Source of the DNA: Terebella lapidaria
Lineage: Eukaryota > Annelida > Polychaeta > Terebellida > Terebellidae
Length of the DNA: 64,000 nucleotides
NCBI GenBank assembly: GCA_949152475.1
Contig: OX424558.1
Location: 40,540,751 to 40,604,750 of the forward strand
Direction: 5' to 3'
The notes under the pieces were generated by a model. The model made no database searches, had not been told where the DNA came from, and saw only the letters and a program-made list of their open reading frames with translations. Position 1 is the first letter of the stretch. The number at the start of each line of letters is the position of its first letter. A program made the position numbers and the translations under genes. Below, piece by piece: positions 1-9,920 of this stretch.

Positions 1-1580
1 GTTACATCGATTGTGTGGGTGTTTGTTTGTCAATACACGTGTATAGCATAGATCAACAATCTATTTATGCTCCGGGTACGTTAAGTCATAGGCCATACTA
101 ATAAATACGTGTCTATACACCAAAATAAAATATCAGAGCATACACCCTCCATAAACTTGCAATCACTCTCCATACTTGGACATTGCATCATTAGATCTGA
201 ACAGAACACAGCAGATAAGATCTAGGAAACCACAATGGGTCGCTGTGGGGAGGGGTTGCTGTACTACAGAACCTAACTACCACACGGCTCGCCCGCCTGT
301 ATGGCACCATTCATTTTATTGCTCCACGCTGCAGTACAGTACATCAACTGGGACTTCTGTTTCACGTTCTAAACTTTACCTTGCTGAGTTTGTAAAGTGA
401 AGGACGATTTTCAGGTACGTGGTGTAAGCAATAGCTAATGATATATTCCTAAACATTCGGCGAGTTATCGCGTACCGTGATTGGGGTAAGATGACAGATA
501 TGCCATCTTATTGACGTCATCTCACTCCTATCCCCATGAAGTGTCAATATTATTCGGGTAAGTGATATGTAGATTCTATGTATTTAGATTACCAAGTTAT
601 CAACCGCAAATACAATATGAATCTGATGTCACAATCGGTACCATGGAACCAATACCCAAATATAAAGTGTCTGATCGATCAAACCGACTTCGTTATCCGA
701 TCTCAAATCCAGTGTCTGGCAAAATTGAAAAATCTCAAAGAATTTCATGAAACTCCAAACATGGCAACAAGGAGGTGGAATATGACACCCATCTTTTATT
801 CCAAAAAGTAATACGCAATCGAACATTGCCGCATTTTTGGCATAGGTGTGGTGTACTTAATGAGCAAATCGCGATGACGTCAATAGAATCTCTTGTAGTT
901 AGCTATTAAACTCAAAGTGACAAAACACATCTTAGTCCCGATACTTTGGAGAACAAGCTTTAAAAAAAAACAACTTGTATCTACGGTTAGCCCTGGAACA
1001 CACCATATTCTGGCGACATGGGATTTTTGCTCCACAATGACCGGCGCATGTCGGAAGACTGTCTCGATGCGATCGAATTCAGGCACACTTTTATCTTTAC
1101 ATGTATATATAAAACCCTATTCTTCGTTTCGGTGTAATTCCATGTCGATTCCGTCAAGTTATTCCCGGTTCAATCGAGATTGAATTCAATTTATCAGTTT
1201 GGCAATTAACCATCGTTTTCTTCATTTCATCGATTTGTTCCGTTGATTGGGTCGTTTGGTTTATGTTGGCCAAGTGATGTTCGTTAATATTCATGGATGA
1301 TGGGGTACTGAGGTTCGTTTAGAGGTTCAGGGTCCGTCTGAAGAAGTATTTTGTGGATATTTGACAGGGTATCGCTTGCAGTCCACAGTAATTCATTTAG
1401 GTTATCGACTGAACTAGTTATCACATTATGAAGTAGCTATATGTTGACATTATAATACTTACCCAGAACCAGGTCCCAGAATCCTTGGATACAATGTTCG
1501 CAGACTCAACACCAAATTTCTGAGAACAATTGTCCACATAAACCTCAGAGAAAATGACATCCACAGATCCAAAACCAAAG
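1..1580. other. Gene-poor 5' part of the window
   Basis: I see no recognisable coding exon here. Short open frames (for example 176-400 and 917-1183) have no family signature and no splice context I can support. The segment from about 1588 up to the dermatopontin start codon is repeated at 3421-3531, so the part just upstream of 1588 probably belongs to the upstream flank of that gene. Confidence 0.4.
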
Positions 1581-1690
1581 AATAAATCCTTGGTTTAAAC
1601 ACAAAGGACATAAGCAGAGTCATTAGGCTTTCAGGAAGATTCTCTTCTCTGGCTGTTCTATGACATGTTTATGTACTTGTAATCAGCAGA

Positions 1691-2539
1691 ATGTACGCAC
1701 TGGTGTTACTCCTGGCCGGTCTGGCGATGACTGGAGCCTTTCAGAACGGATACGACCAACATCTGACCTACTCCTGTCCCACTGGGCAGGCATTATACCG
1801 GGTTGAGAGTGACTTCTCCATCGTTTTTCTGGTAAGCATCTCACAAAGATAACGGTACATACCAGCGTCTGAGTACAAGTGTGCCTCAGAATCACCTTGG
1901 AGCCAATCATCCAATCCACGCACCGCTTAGGTGTGCCTCCTCCTTGATCATCAACAATATTTTATTATATTGAATTTTAGGATGTTTTGTTATTGTATCA
2001 TATTTGATGAACATATCTGATGTGTTGATGTGTTGCTATGACGACATGACAGGCGGTGGGAGTGGTCATGCCGGGAGGTGGAGCTGTTGGAGAATGGTCA
2101 AGATTGTGACTGGTTTCGAGGGGTTAACAAATACGACAAAGAACTGGACTTTGACTGTCCCAAAGGCTCGGTGCTCGCCGGAGTGGACAGCACATCCAGC
2201 AACTTTTACAGCGACCGCAAGTGGGACTTCAGGTCGTTACTCACAGCATATACTCGCTAGTTTACAACTAATACTGCCAACAATTGCCTTGTCGATGTTA
2301 TGCCAGTACTTTTGCTGACGAGTGTTGATGACTACAGATGCTGTAAAGGCAGTGGTTGGAGTGGTTGTGAGAAGAAGAATGAACAGACGAGTGAGTATAT
2401 CAATGATTACTGGGAACATCTCAACTTCGAGACTAACGATTACATGACGGGTGTGTGGAGCGACGACAGCTTCTTCCACAGTGATCGTCGCTGGAAGATC
2501 CGCACTGCACGCATCGACTGCGCCTCTGCATGTATGTAG
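1691..2539 (+). CDS. Dermatopontin-like secreted protein, copy A (three exons)
   Basis: Dermatopontins are small secreted, cysteine- and tyrosine-rich extracellular-matrix proteins; in gastropods family members are found in the shell matrix. Exon 1 starts at ATG 1691 and encodes a signal peptide (MYALVLLLAGLAMTGAF) followed by the typical YSCPTGQALYRVES. It can be read to a canonical GTAAGC donor at 1832. Exon 2 (about 2053-2232) carries RRWEWSC, DCDWFRGVN and DRKWDF. Exon 3 (2338-2539, stop TAG) carries RCCKGSG, the hallmark DYWEHLNFETNDYM and DRRWKIRTARIDC. The exon 2/3 junction is clean: AG before GTCGTT, and CTACAG before exon 3, together making the Arg of RCC. The exon 1/2 phases do not match at the obvious sites, so a micro-exon or another donor may exist. 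A poly(A) signal follows at 2862. The family call is firm; an intact transcript is not proven. Confidence 0.85.
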
Positions 2540-3410
2540 CCATACCACCACCAAAATACATAACAATTCTCTCAGGAACCAGTATATTGACAACATCGTT
2601 TGTTATTGCATGAATGATTCCATGTCAACACTCAACTGATATTTATATATGTTACAAATGGGCTCAATTTCATCTTGTGAATAAGTAAATGGTTCTCAGT
2701 AAACTCTGGAATATTGCGGCTATTTGCTGATGGTACAGGGGGGCAAAGGCTATACATTTCTCATATGTTGGTGTCAATTACGTGGTTTCTATTGCAGTCT
2801 GAGTCGTCAGAATCCATCATGCTGCACGATAAAAGGACTGCAACATCTGTTATATACTCTCAATAAAACATCAAAACATGGTTCACTTCGTTTATCGGTC
2901 TATGCAGTCGTATGAAGTACAATTCATGTATGAGAGCTCTTTCTTTCCAAAATGATTTCATTCAATTTGCTCATACATACAGATACAACCTTTCCAATTG
3001 GATCGCAAACACAAAACATACTTGTCATTACAAGTCACCTACACTGGAAAGAATTATATTTGTGACCAGCGGAAAGATGTTGGGATGGGAGAGTTTGTGT
3101 GATTAATAACCTTAATTCAATAAATTAAATTGCTCATTATTCTCCATTTAAGAAACACATAATAACATGCTATAGATGTATTTCCGAGTTCAGACCTTAA
3201 ATGGTTTTAATGCTGCCCAATGTTTGGCATCAAATTGATAGTTTTTGCGTCGATTTTGATGTGAAAACCATATTTTATCATTTTTATGTCAGAAACTATA
3301 CAAGTTGGCAATCTTTCGTAATTGTTAAGTCAACATCAGAAATTTTGCTCAATGTTTTTGTTGCGCTATATGCGTATATATTACGGTAAACCAACATCGT
3401 CGGCTTTTTC
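2540..3410. repeat. 3' flank shared by the dermatopontin copies (unit A)
   Basis: This flank closely matches 7033-7870 after copy C, and parts match 19230-19450. From about 3019 on it contains an interspersed repeat that also occurs on the minus strand at about 43600-44290, away from any dermatopontin exon. The unit is therefore gene 3' UTR plus an older dispersed repeat, duplicated together. The short open frames inside it are not supported as genes. Confidence 0.75.
2862..2867 (+). promoter_or_regulatory. Poly(A) signal of dermatopontin copy A
   Basis: AATAAA lies about 320 bp after the copy-A stop codon. The same signal sits in the same sequence context in copy C (7331) and in the remnant at 19272, which suggests the shared downstream flank begins as the gene's 3' UTR. 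Confidence 0.55.
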
Positions 3411-3531
3411 CATGTAAACCAAAGAGGAAATCTTTGGCTTAAACACAAAGGACATAAACAGAGTCAGGCTTCCAGGACGATTCTCTTCTCTGGCGGTTCT
3501 ATGATATGTTTATGTACTTGTAATCAGCAGA

Positions 3532-3734
3532 ATGTACGCATTAGTGTTACTCCTGGCCGGTCTGGCGATGACTGGAGCCTTTCAGAACGGATAAGACCAA
3601 CATCTGGCCTACTCGTGTCCCACGGGGCTGGCATTATACTGGGTCGAGAGTGACTTCTCCAAGATAACGGTACTTACCAGCGTCTGAGTACAAGTGTGCC
3701 TCAGAATCACCTTGGAGCCAATCAAATTTTATGA
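3532..3734 (+). pseudogene. Orphan dermatopontin exon 1 (copy B)
   Basis: A near-identical copy of dermatopontin exon 1 and about 110 bp of its upstream sequence (3421-3531) starts at ATG 3532. It reads MYALVLLLAGLAMTGAFQNG and then meets an in-frame TAA where copy A has Tyr (TAC). The segment containing the GTAAGC splice donor is deleted. After about 3725 the intron-1 sequence jumps directly to sequence like the 3' flank of the cluster; no exon 2 or 3 follows. This is a non-coding relic of duplication or unequal exchange. Confidence 0.85.
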
Positions 3735-3818
3735 TGTTTTTTAATCAATTAATTTAATTGATTGAATTACTCATTATTCTCCATAAAAAAGTTAAAGAAG
3801 AACATATCTATAGATGTA
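3735..3818. repeat. Left part of shared flank repeat, interrupted by a MITE
   Basis: It aligns with about 3105-3180 of unit A and 7570-7650 of unit C (shared string CTCATTATTCTC and the following TATAGATGTAT). The sequence resumes at 4456 after a 635-bp insertion, giving an empty-site comparison for that insertion. Confidence 0.65.
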
Positions 3819-4453
3819 TGCTCTGATTTTTTAAACTCGTTTACACCGTTTTTTGCCTTCAGTTCAGTCAAGTTACTTCGAGCGAACTATTCAACTGAAT
3901 ATTGCATATCTGTGATACAAACGGCAATTAATTTACACAAACCTGCCTTCCGGAACGCTATCTGTTTCTTTCAAAACACAAAAGTTTTATTTAAGCGAGG
4001 ATTTGCTCGAAACATGGGCGCCGACATATTGCTTGGTTCTCGACAACTGATGACGGAATCCAAATGGACAAGTTCAAATTAGTCATAATAGGGGGATCGG
4101 GTTGTCAGTTGTCGTCAAGGTGCCTGCACGTGCGAGTAATTTCGAATCAGTTTACCTGCGTGGGCGGTCCCAAATCCTAACCCTCGCCCCTATGCAAATT
4201 ATCGGAACAGAATCGCCCATCACGTGCCAAAGGAAAACAATATTTGTTGACATGCAAACGACAGGATTTCAGGGAAAATTTATCATTGCAGTAGATTGCT
4301 AACTCTCACAATTCTATGAGCAGAAGTCTGAAAGTTTGCAGAAAAATGCCGTTTGATATCCAGGTGAAGTATGCCAAGTTACAATACGATACCATTAAAT
4401 ATCGCAAAAATATCGGCAAAAAACGGTGTAAACGAGTCAGAAAAATCAGAGTA
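3819..4453. mobile_element. Non-autonomous DNA transposon (MITE) with ~38-bp TIRs, TA target
   Basis: The left end (CTCTGATTTTTT, then ACTCGTTTACACCG, to TTTTTTGCC) is the inverted complement of the right end near 4415-4453, with about three mismatches over 37 bp. The uninterrupted flanks in units A (about 3178) and C (about 7645) show the pre-insertion site, and a TA dinucleotide borders both ends, as in Tc1/mariner-type insertions. The interior has no transposase; a 106-codon open frame (3762-4082) runs across the left boundary and has no recognisable domain. A part near 4320-4380 resembles one arm of the foldback at 21410-21613. Confidence 0.75.
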
Positions 4454-4884
4454 TATGTCCGAGGTCAGACATTGATTCAATGGTTTTAATGGTGCCCAAT
4501 GTTTTGGATCAAATTGATAGCTTATGCGTCTATGTTGGTGTATAAACCATATTCTTCATCACAGTTTATCACTTTTATGTCGGAAACTATAAAAGTTGGC
4601 AATCTGTTGCAAGTGTTCTGCCAACATCAGAAATTTAGCTCAATTTTCGTTGCGCTACTGTATGCGTATGCACTACAGTAAACCGACACCGTCGGCTTTC
4701 CCGTGTAATTTATGCTAAATACAGTATTTTTGTTATATATAACAAACGAGTTCCTCGTGTATTTTTGCAGCCTACTCTTTCACTATTTGGTCCCACCAAA
4801 ACGTTCATATCGAAATAACTCACACTCGCACTCCCAATAATTCAGGAGCGTCAATAATATGTTGCTCCGAATACTTCAGGTATG
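4454..4884. repeat. Right part of shared flank repeat (unit B)
   Basis: The flank alignment resumes after the MITE and matches 3200-3410 and 7655-8060, including the motif near GGAGCGTCAAT and CCGAATACTTCAG just before the minisatellite. The same GGAGCGTCAAT sequence is at about 8024-8035 in unit C, where no satellite follows. Confidence 0.6.
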
Positions 4885-5438
4885 CTTGTCTTCAATAATG
4901 AACCACCAGTGGAATTCCATCATCACAAGCTTGTCTTCATCAACGAACCACCGGTGGAATTCCACCATCACAAGCTTGTCTTTATTAGTGAACCACCAGT
5001 GGAATTCCAACATCACAAGCTTGTCTTCATTAACGAACCACAAGTGGAATTCCATCATCATAAATTTGTCTTCATTAATGAACCACCAGTGAAATTCCAT
5101 CATCACAAGCTTGTCTTTATTAATGAACCAACAGTGGTATTCAATCATCACAAGCTTGTCTTTATTAATGAACCAACGGTGGAATTCCATCACCACAAGC
5201 TTGTCTTTATTAATGAACCAACAGTGGAATTCCATCACCACAAGCTTGTCTTTATTAATGAACCACCAGTGTAATTTCATCACCACAAGTTCGTCTTTGT
5301 TAATGAACCACCAGTGAAATTCCATCATCACAAGCTTGTCTTCATTAATGAACAACCAGTGTAATTTCATCACCACAAGATTGTCTTTATTAATGAACCA
5401 CCACTGTAATTTCATATTCACAAGCTTGTCTTTATTAA
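4885..5438. repeat. 45-bp minisatellite, block 1 (about 12 units)
   Basis: The unit begins CTTGTCTTTATTAATGAACC and recurs at exactly 45-bp spacing (4885, 4930, 4975 and so on to 5425). Because 45 is a multiple of 3 and the unit has few stops, it stays open in two plus-strand frames and one minus-strand frame. The clearest plus frame repeats VFINEPPVEFHHHKL and the minus frame repeats a peptide containing MMEFHWWFINKDK. I read these as by-products of the repeat, not as a gene: start codons lie inside units and no signal peptide or flanking coding context exists. The block is cut at a TTAA by the MITE at 5439-5988. Confidence 0.92.
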
Positions 5439-5988
5439 AGGAGGACTTCCTATCAATGTGTATTGGCTTCGACCAATGATTTTACGGTTGAAACTTCCAT
5501 ATTGCAAATACATCTCAACGCATTCGAACAAAGAAAACTTTAAGCTTCTTTCGCATATGGAATATGTATATATTTGTTCAGTACAAACAAATCGTACTGA
5601 GGATAAAACATCAAAAACACCGAAAAACTGCATTTTTTTTCCACTCGGCAGTGCACGGCTGACAGAAACGTCATATATGACGTAAACTTCTGTGACGTCA
5701 TTGTTTTGATAAATGTCTCGACAGGCGGCTCATTTCACTGGAACCAAAAATGCTGGAAGTGATTTGTTGCCCGAGGCATCATCAAAACAATGATGTCATC
5801 GTTTTGACTCATTCATTCTCCCCAGTTGGAGGGCGTGGCCCGCTAGCTTAGTTTCTTTTCGATTTTACATTCGATAGTAGTTTCAAAAATATGATCTCTT
5901 CGATTTTGAAGTCATCTGAATGAATACTCCATGTGCGTGAAACTCATATGTTACCGAACTGTGTTTGAATTTGATAGGAAGTCCTCCT
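5439..5988. mobile_element. TTAA-flanked MITE inside the minisatellite
   Basis: The left end AGGAGGACTTCCTATCA is exactly inverted at the right end (TGATAGGAAGTCCTCCT). TTAA borders both ends (5435-5438 and 5989-5992), and that TTAA is part of the 45-bp unit (TATTAATGAACC), so target and insertion are clear. The element is 550 bp with no transposase frame. A second inverted pair lies near 5700-5800 (around GTCATTGTTTTGAT and its complement). TTAA targeting is typical of piggyBac-like transposons; the superfamily is inferred from the target site only. Confidence 0.85.
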
Positions 5989-6307
5989 TTAATGAACCAC
6001 CAGTGAAATTCCATCATCGCAAGCTTGTCTTTATTAACGAACCACAAGTGGAATTCCATCATCATAAAGTTGTCTTTATTAATGAACCACCAGTGAAATT
6101 CCATCATCACAAGCTTGTCTTTATTATTGAACCACCAGTGGAATTTCATCATCACAAGTTTGTCTTCATTCATGAACCACCAGTGAAATTCCATCATCAC
6201 AAGCTTGTCTTCATCAATGAACAACCAGTGGAATTCCATCATCACAAGCTTGTCTTTATTAGTGAACCACCAGTTGAATTCCATCATCACAATATTGTCT
6301 TCATTAA
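5989..6307. repeat. 45-bp minisatellite, block 2 (about 7 units)
   Basis: This is the continuation of block 1 after the MITE: units recur at 6024, 6069 and on to about 6294. Its right edge abuts dermatopontin exon-1 sequence of copy C (GGGTCGAGAGTAACTTCTCC) with no spacer, so the array ends exactly where the truncated exon begins. Confidence 0.9.
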
Positions 6308-7032
6308 CCGGGTCGAGAGTAACTTCTCCATCGTTTTTCTGGTAAGCATCTCACTAAGAAAACGTTACATTCCAGCGTCTGAGTACAAGGGTGCCTCAAA
6401 ATCACCTTGGTGCCAATCATCCAATCCAAACACCACTTAGGTGTGCCTCCTCCTTGATCATCAACGATATTTTATTATATTGCATTTCGTGATGTTTTGT
6501 GATTGTATCAGATTTGATGAACATACCTGATAATCTGCCAGTTTGCACGGTGTTCCTGTGACGACAGGAAAGGCGGTGGGAGTGGTCGTGTCGGGAGGTG
6601 CTGTTGGAGGATGGCCGAGATTGTGACTGGTTTCGAGGGGTTAACAAAGACGACGAGGAGCTGGACTTTGACTGTTCCAAGGGTTGGGTGCTCCCCGGAG
6701 TGGACAGTACATCCAGCAACTTTCACAGCGGCTGCAATACTGCCAACAATTGCCTTATTGATGTTATGTCAGTACTGTTACTGACGGGTGTCGGTTTTGA
6801 TTGCAGGTGCTGTAAGGGCAGTGGTAGGAGTGGTTGTGAGAAGGAGAATGAACAGACGAGTGAGTATATCAACGATTACTGGGAACATCTCAACTTCGAG
6901 ACTAACGATTACATGACGGGTGTGTGGAGCGACGACAGCTTCTTCCTTAGTGATCATCGCTGGAAGATCCGCACTGCACGCATCGACTGCGCCTCCGCAT
7001 GTATGTATCCATACCACTACCAAAACACATAA
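6308..7032 (+). pseudogene. Dermatopontin copy C, 5'-truncated, intron 2 readable
   Basis: Exon 1 survives only as its last part (RVESNFSIVFL) up to a GTAAGC donor at 6332; the signal peptide is replaced by minisatellite. Exon 2 (from about 6573) keeps RRWEWSC and DCDWFRGVNKDDEELDFDC but has lost the codons for DRKWDFR together with its splice donor in a deletion of roughly 50 bp. As a result the frame runs open through the old intron 2 (CNTANNCLIDVMSVLLLTGVGF) straight into exon 3 (6807-7032), which keeps DYWEHLNFETNDYM and IRTARIDC. The C-terminus is also extended (MYPYHYQNT) because the copy-A TAG is TAT here. It lacks secretion and one of the DRxW motifs; probably a pseudogene, though a 144-codon open frame remains (6598-7032). 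Confidence 0.8.
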
Positions 7033-8158
7033 CAATTCTCTCAGAAACCCTGTATATTGACAATATCGTTTGTTATTGCATGAATAATTTTGTGTCAACA
7101 CCTAACTGATATTTATGTATGTTACAAATGGGCTCAATTTCATCTTGTGAATAAGTAAATGATTCTCAGTAAACTCTGGAATATTGCGGCTATTTGCTGA
7201 TGGTACAGGGGGCAAAGGCTACACATTTCTCATATGTTGGTGTCAATTACGTGGTTTCTATTGCAGTCTGAGTCGTCAGAATCCATCATGCTGCACGATA
7301 AAAGGACTGCAACATCTGTTATATACTCTCAATAAAACATCAAAACATGGTTCACTTCATTTATCGGTCTATGCAGTCGTATGAAGTACAATTCATGTAT
7401 GAGAGCTCTTTCTTTCCAAAATGATTTCATTCAATTTGCTCATACATACAGATACAACCTTTCCAATTGGATCGCAAACACAAAACATACTTGTCATTAC
7501 AAGTAACCTACAGTGGAGATAATTATATTTGTGGCCAGCGGAAATATGTTGGGTTGGGAAAGTTTGTGTGATTAATAACCTTAATTTAGCAAATTAGATT
7601 GCTCATTATTCTCAATATAAGAAACACAGGAGAACATGCTATAGATGTATTTCCAAGTTCAGACATTCAATGGTTTTAATGCTGCCGAATGTTTTGCATC
7701 ATATTGATGGTTTTTGTGTCGATTTTGATGTGAAAACCATATTTTATCATTTTTATGTCAGAAACTATACAAGTTGGCAAGCATTCGTAATCAGAAATTT
7801 TGCTCAATATTTTTGTTGCCTTGTATGCGTATTTATTACGGTAAACCAACATCGTCGGCTTTTTCCATGTAATTTATGCTAATGATTCCCATACATTTTG
7901 ACAGTGCTTTGCATGTACACACATCATAGGGGAGTTTCTATGTTTTTGCAGCCTACTCACACTATTTGGCTCCATCATGACGTTTATATCAAAATAACAC
8001 ACGCCCTCACTTCCAATAATTCAGGAGCGTCAATGTTCCGAATACTTCAGTACGCTTGACCCCCGTGGAGTCGGGTCCAAAAATATCGCAAAGCTCTCAC
8101 AGTATTTGCGTTTATCCACAAGATTAAAACCTAAAACCTCATTGAAACAATCAGAAGT
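7033..8158. repeat. 3' flank of dermatopontin copy C, up to the gypsy insertion
   Basis: It closely matches 2540-3410, with a poly(A) signal AATAAA at 7331-7336. From about 7498 it is the dispersed repeat also found at 43600-44290 (minus strand). That repeat is interrupted at 8162 by the gypsy element and resumes at 18524. Confidence 0.8.
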
Positions 8159-8162
8159 ATTA

Positions 8163-8908
8163 TGTAGTAATTTTAGCGACTGTTACTCCCGTCCCTCCCG
8201 CGCACTACACATTTCCACAACAAACATTCATTCTACATGACTTACATACAGGACAAGTACACACTATACGAACACAGCCATAAACTCCATGTAGTCATGG
8301 TTACACACACAGGTCAAACCACGCACCTGCGGCCCCACTTGTTCAGTACACTCGGCCCCGTATACTCGGCCTTGACCTTCACATGCACTGACTTCTAAAC
8401 ATAGAACTTGACACACATACTCCACACATCACGTGCACAGATACAGGCATTACAAGTATTGACACGAGCCGGGGAAACCCACTTTCCCGGTGAGATCAGC
8501 ACACATCAGCACATACATAGCCAATGACACAACTCCGCTCACACTTGGCGGGAAAATACATGTACTCTGTCCCACGGCCCCGCAAATCTGCGCAGTAGAG
8601 AAGAGGCAGCCCAAGTGAACGGACGTATTCTTGCAATGGCTGCAATAGTGTTATAAAGAAGATATATAAAGACAATACAGAAGTGGATATAATATCGTTA
8701 TATGAAGGACTATACTATAGGATATATATAGAAATATAGACTGGGAACATCACCGGACATAGGTGTGATTCGGCCCTTGAATTGTGTGTGACTGGACATC
8801 GGCTTTTTCCATTGGAATAAACAGTTGAAATATAACTGCCGGCTTGTTATTAGCACAACGACCCAGTTTAAGTCGGCTTGATATCGGCCGTGAACGATAT
8901 TCTTCACA
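8163..8908 (+). repeat. 5' LTR
   Basis: It begins TGTAGTAATTTTAGCG and ends GATATTCTTCACA; the same 746-bp sequence is at 17774-18519. It contains TATA-like motifs near 8654-8670 and an AATAAA poly(A) signal at 8816-8821, consistent with U3-R-U5 organisation. Confidence 0.95.
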
Positions 8909-8909
8909 T

Positions 8910-8927
8910 TGGTGCCGTGACCAGGAT
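8910..8927 (+). other. Primer-binding site
   Basis: TGGTGCCGTGACCAGGAT follows the 5' LTR after one base. The leading TGG pairs with the CCA end of a tRNA, as expected for minus-strand priming. I cannot name the tRNA from memory. Confidence 0.7.
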
Positions 8928-9062
8928 CTGAGCTAGTCTCGGATTATCGACCCCGATTCGACCGGCAGAAATGGCGATGGCTCCGCCGCTCGACCCTACG
9001 GATGACGAGGTAACGTTCAATCCGAACCCGGCCTTCCGACCTTCCGCCCCCGCTCAGTTGCC

Positions 9063-9920
9063 ATGAGCGACACAGTCCCGTTGTCACAGGAGCGACAACC
9101 GACCGGCCTGTTCGACTCTTTCGGTGACCAATCGTCCCTGACTTCGTCCTCACCACCTGAAGACCGCATCGGAGCGTACCTCGACGAAGACCCGCTCGCG
9201 CCCTTACACACAGTGAGTGACATTATAAGTGCACACGCTAGGGCGTACTCGGCCACGCCGGCCAGAACGACCCAGAAATTACAAAGTAACTTTACCGGCA
9301 GAGACTATACACGCTCACGTCAAAGAGCGAGTGTATGTGATCGTATCGTACATTCTACAATGAACATTCGGCCTGTAACCATGGATACATCAATGGTTAC
9401 ACACCCGCCAAGCGACCCTCGGATACGGCAGTGGGTCTGTGACAATGATAATGTTACGGAACTGGTACCGCCGAGTGCTTATTCGGCAACCCGACCCCGG
9501 GCGCCATCAATGACGCCAATGCAGTACGACCCAGTACCAGCGGTGTACTCTCGTCTACCGACCGAGCCGACCGTGGTAGAGTACATTCGACCCAGCCAGG
9601 AGAGAGCGACTACAGGGAGCATTCCAGTGACGACTACTGTCCAGATCGCGACATCTCCAAGTCCGCAACGACCCAGCGACGCGACAACAGAATATCGCGC
9701 CTCCACACGACCAGCGCGACCTTGGCAACCACCATCTACGTCAAGTCGCCGACCCTGCGACCCCGACACGCCGACTTCCGACACACGCGCTCCCGCGCCG
9801 ACACACGCGCTCCCGCGCCGACCACGCACCGACCGTCGCCGACTACCGGAGAACAACCGCGCTTCGATCCGTCACAAGATCAAGTTGTGTCTGCTTCGGC
9901 AGAAAGTGTTGTGCCAATGA
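9063..9920 (+). CDS. Leader open frame upstream of gag (uncharacterised)
   Basis: A 285-codon open frame in the element's leader, rich in Pro, Ser, Thr and Arg, with no domain I recognise. It overlaps the start of the gag frame in another frame. It may be the N-terminal part of the structural region or just compositionally open sequence; its role is unknown. Confidence 0.35.
   Translation: MSDTVPLSQERQPTGLFDSFGDQSSLTSSSPPEDRIGAYLDEDPLAPLHTVSDIISAHARAYSATPARTTQKLQSNFTGRDYTRSRQRASVCDRIVHSTMNIRPVTMDTSMVTHPPSDPRIRQWVCDNDNVTELVPPSAYSATRPRAPSMTPMQYDPVPAVYSRLPTEPTVVEYIRPSQERATTGSIPVTTTVQIATSPSPQRPSDATTEYRASTRPARPWQPPSTSSRRPCDPDTPTSDTRAPAPTHALPRRPRTDRRRLPENNRASIRHKIKLCLLRQKVLCQ

Noticed and set aside
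4876-5421. A 181-codon minus-strand open frame of Trp/Phe/Lys-rich 15-residue repeats, and similar plus-strand frames at 4882-5274, 5931-6440, 19883-20410 and 19861-20304
   Set aside because: All are explained by the 45-bp satellite; starts lie inside units, both strands are open, and frames run into the unrelated MITE.
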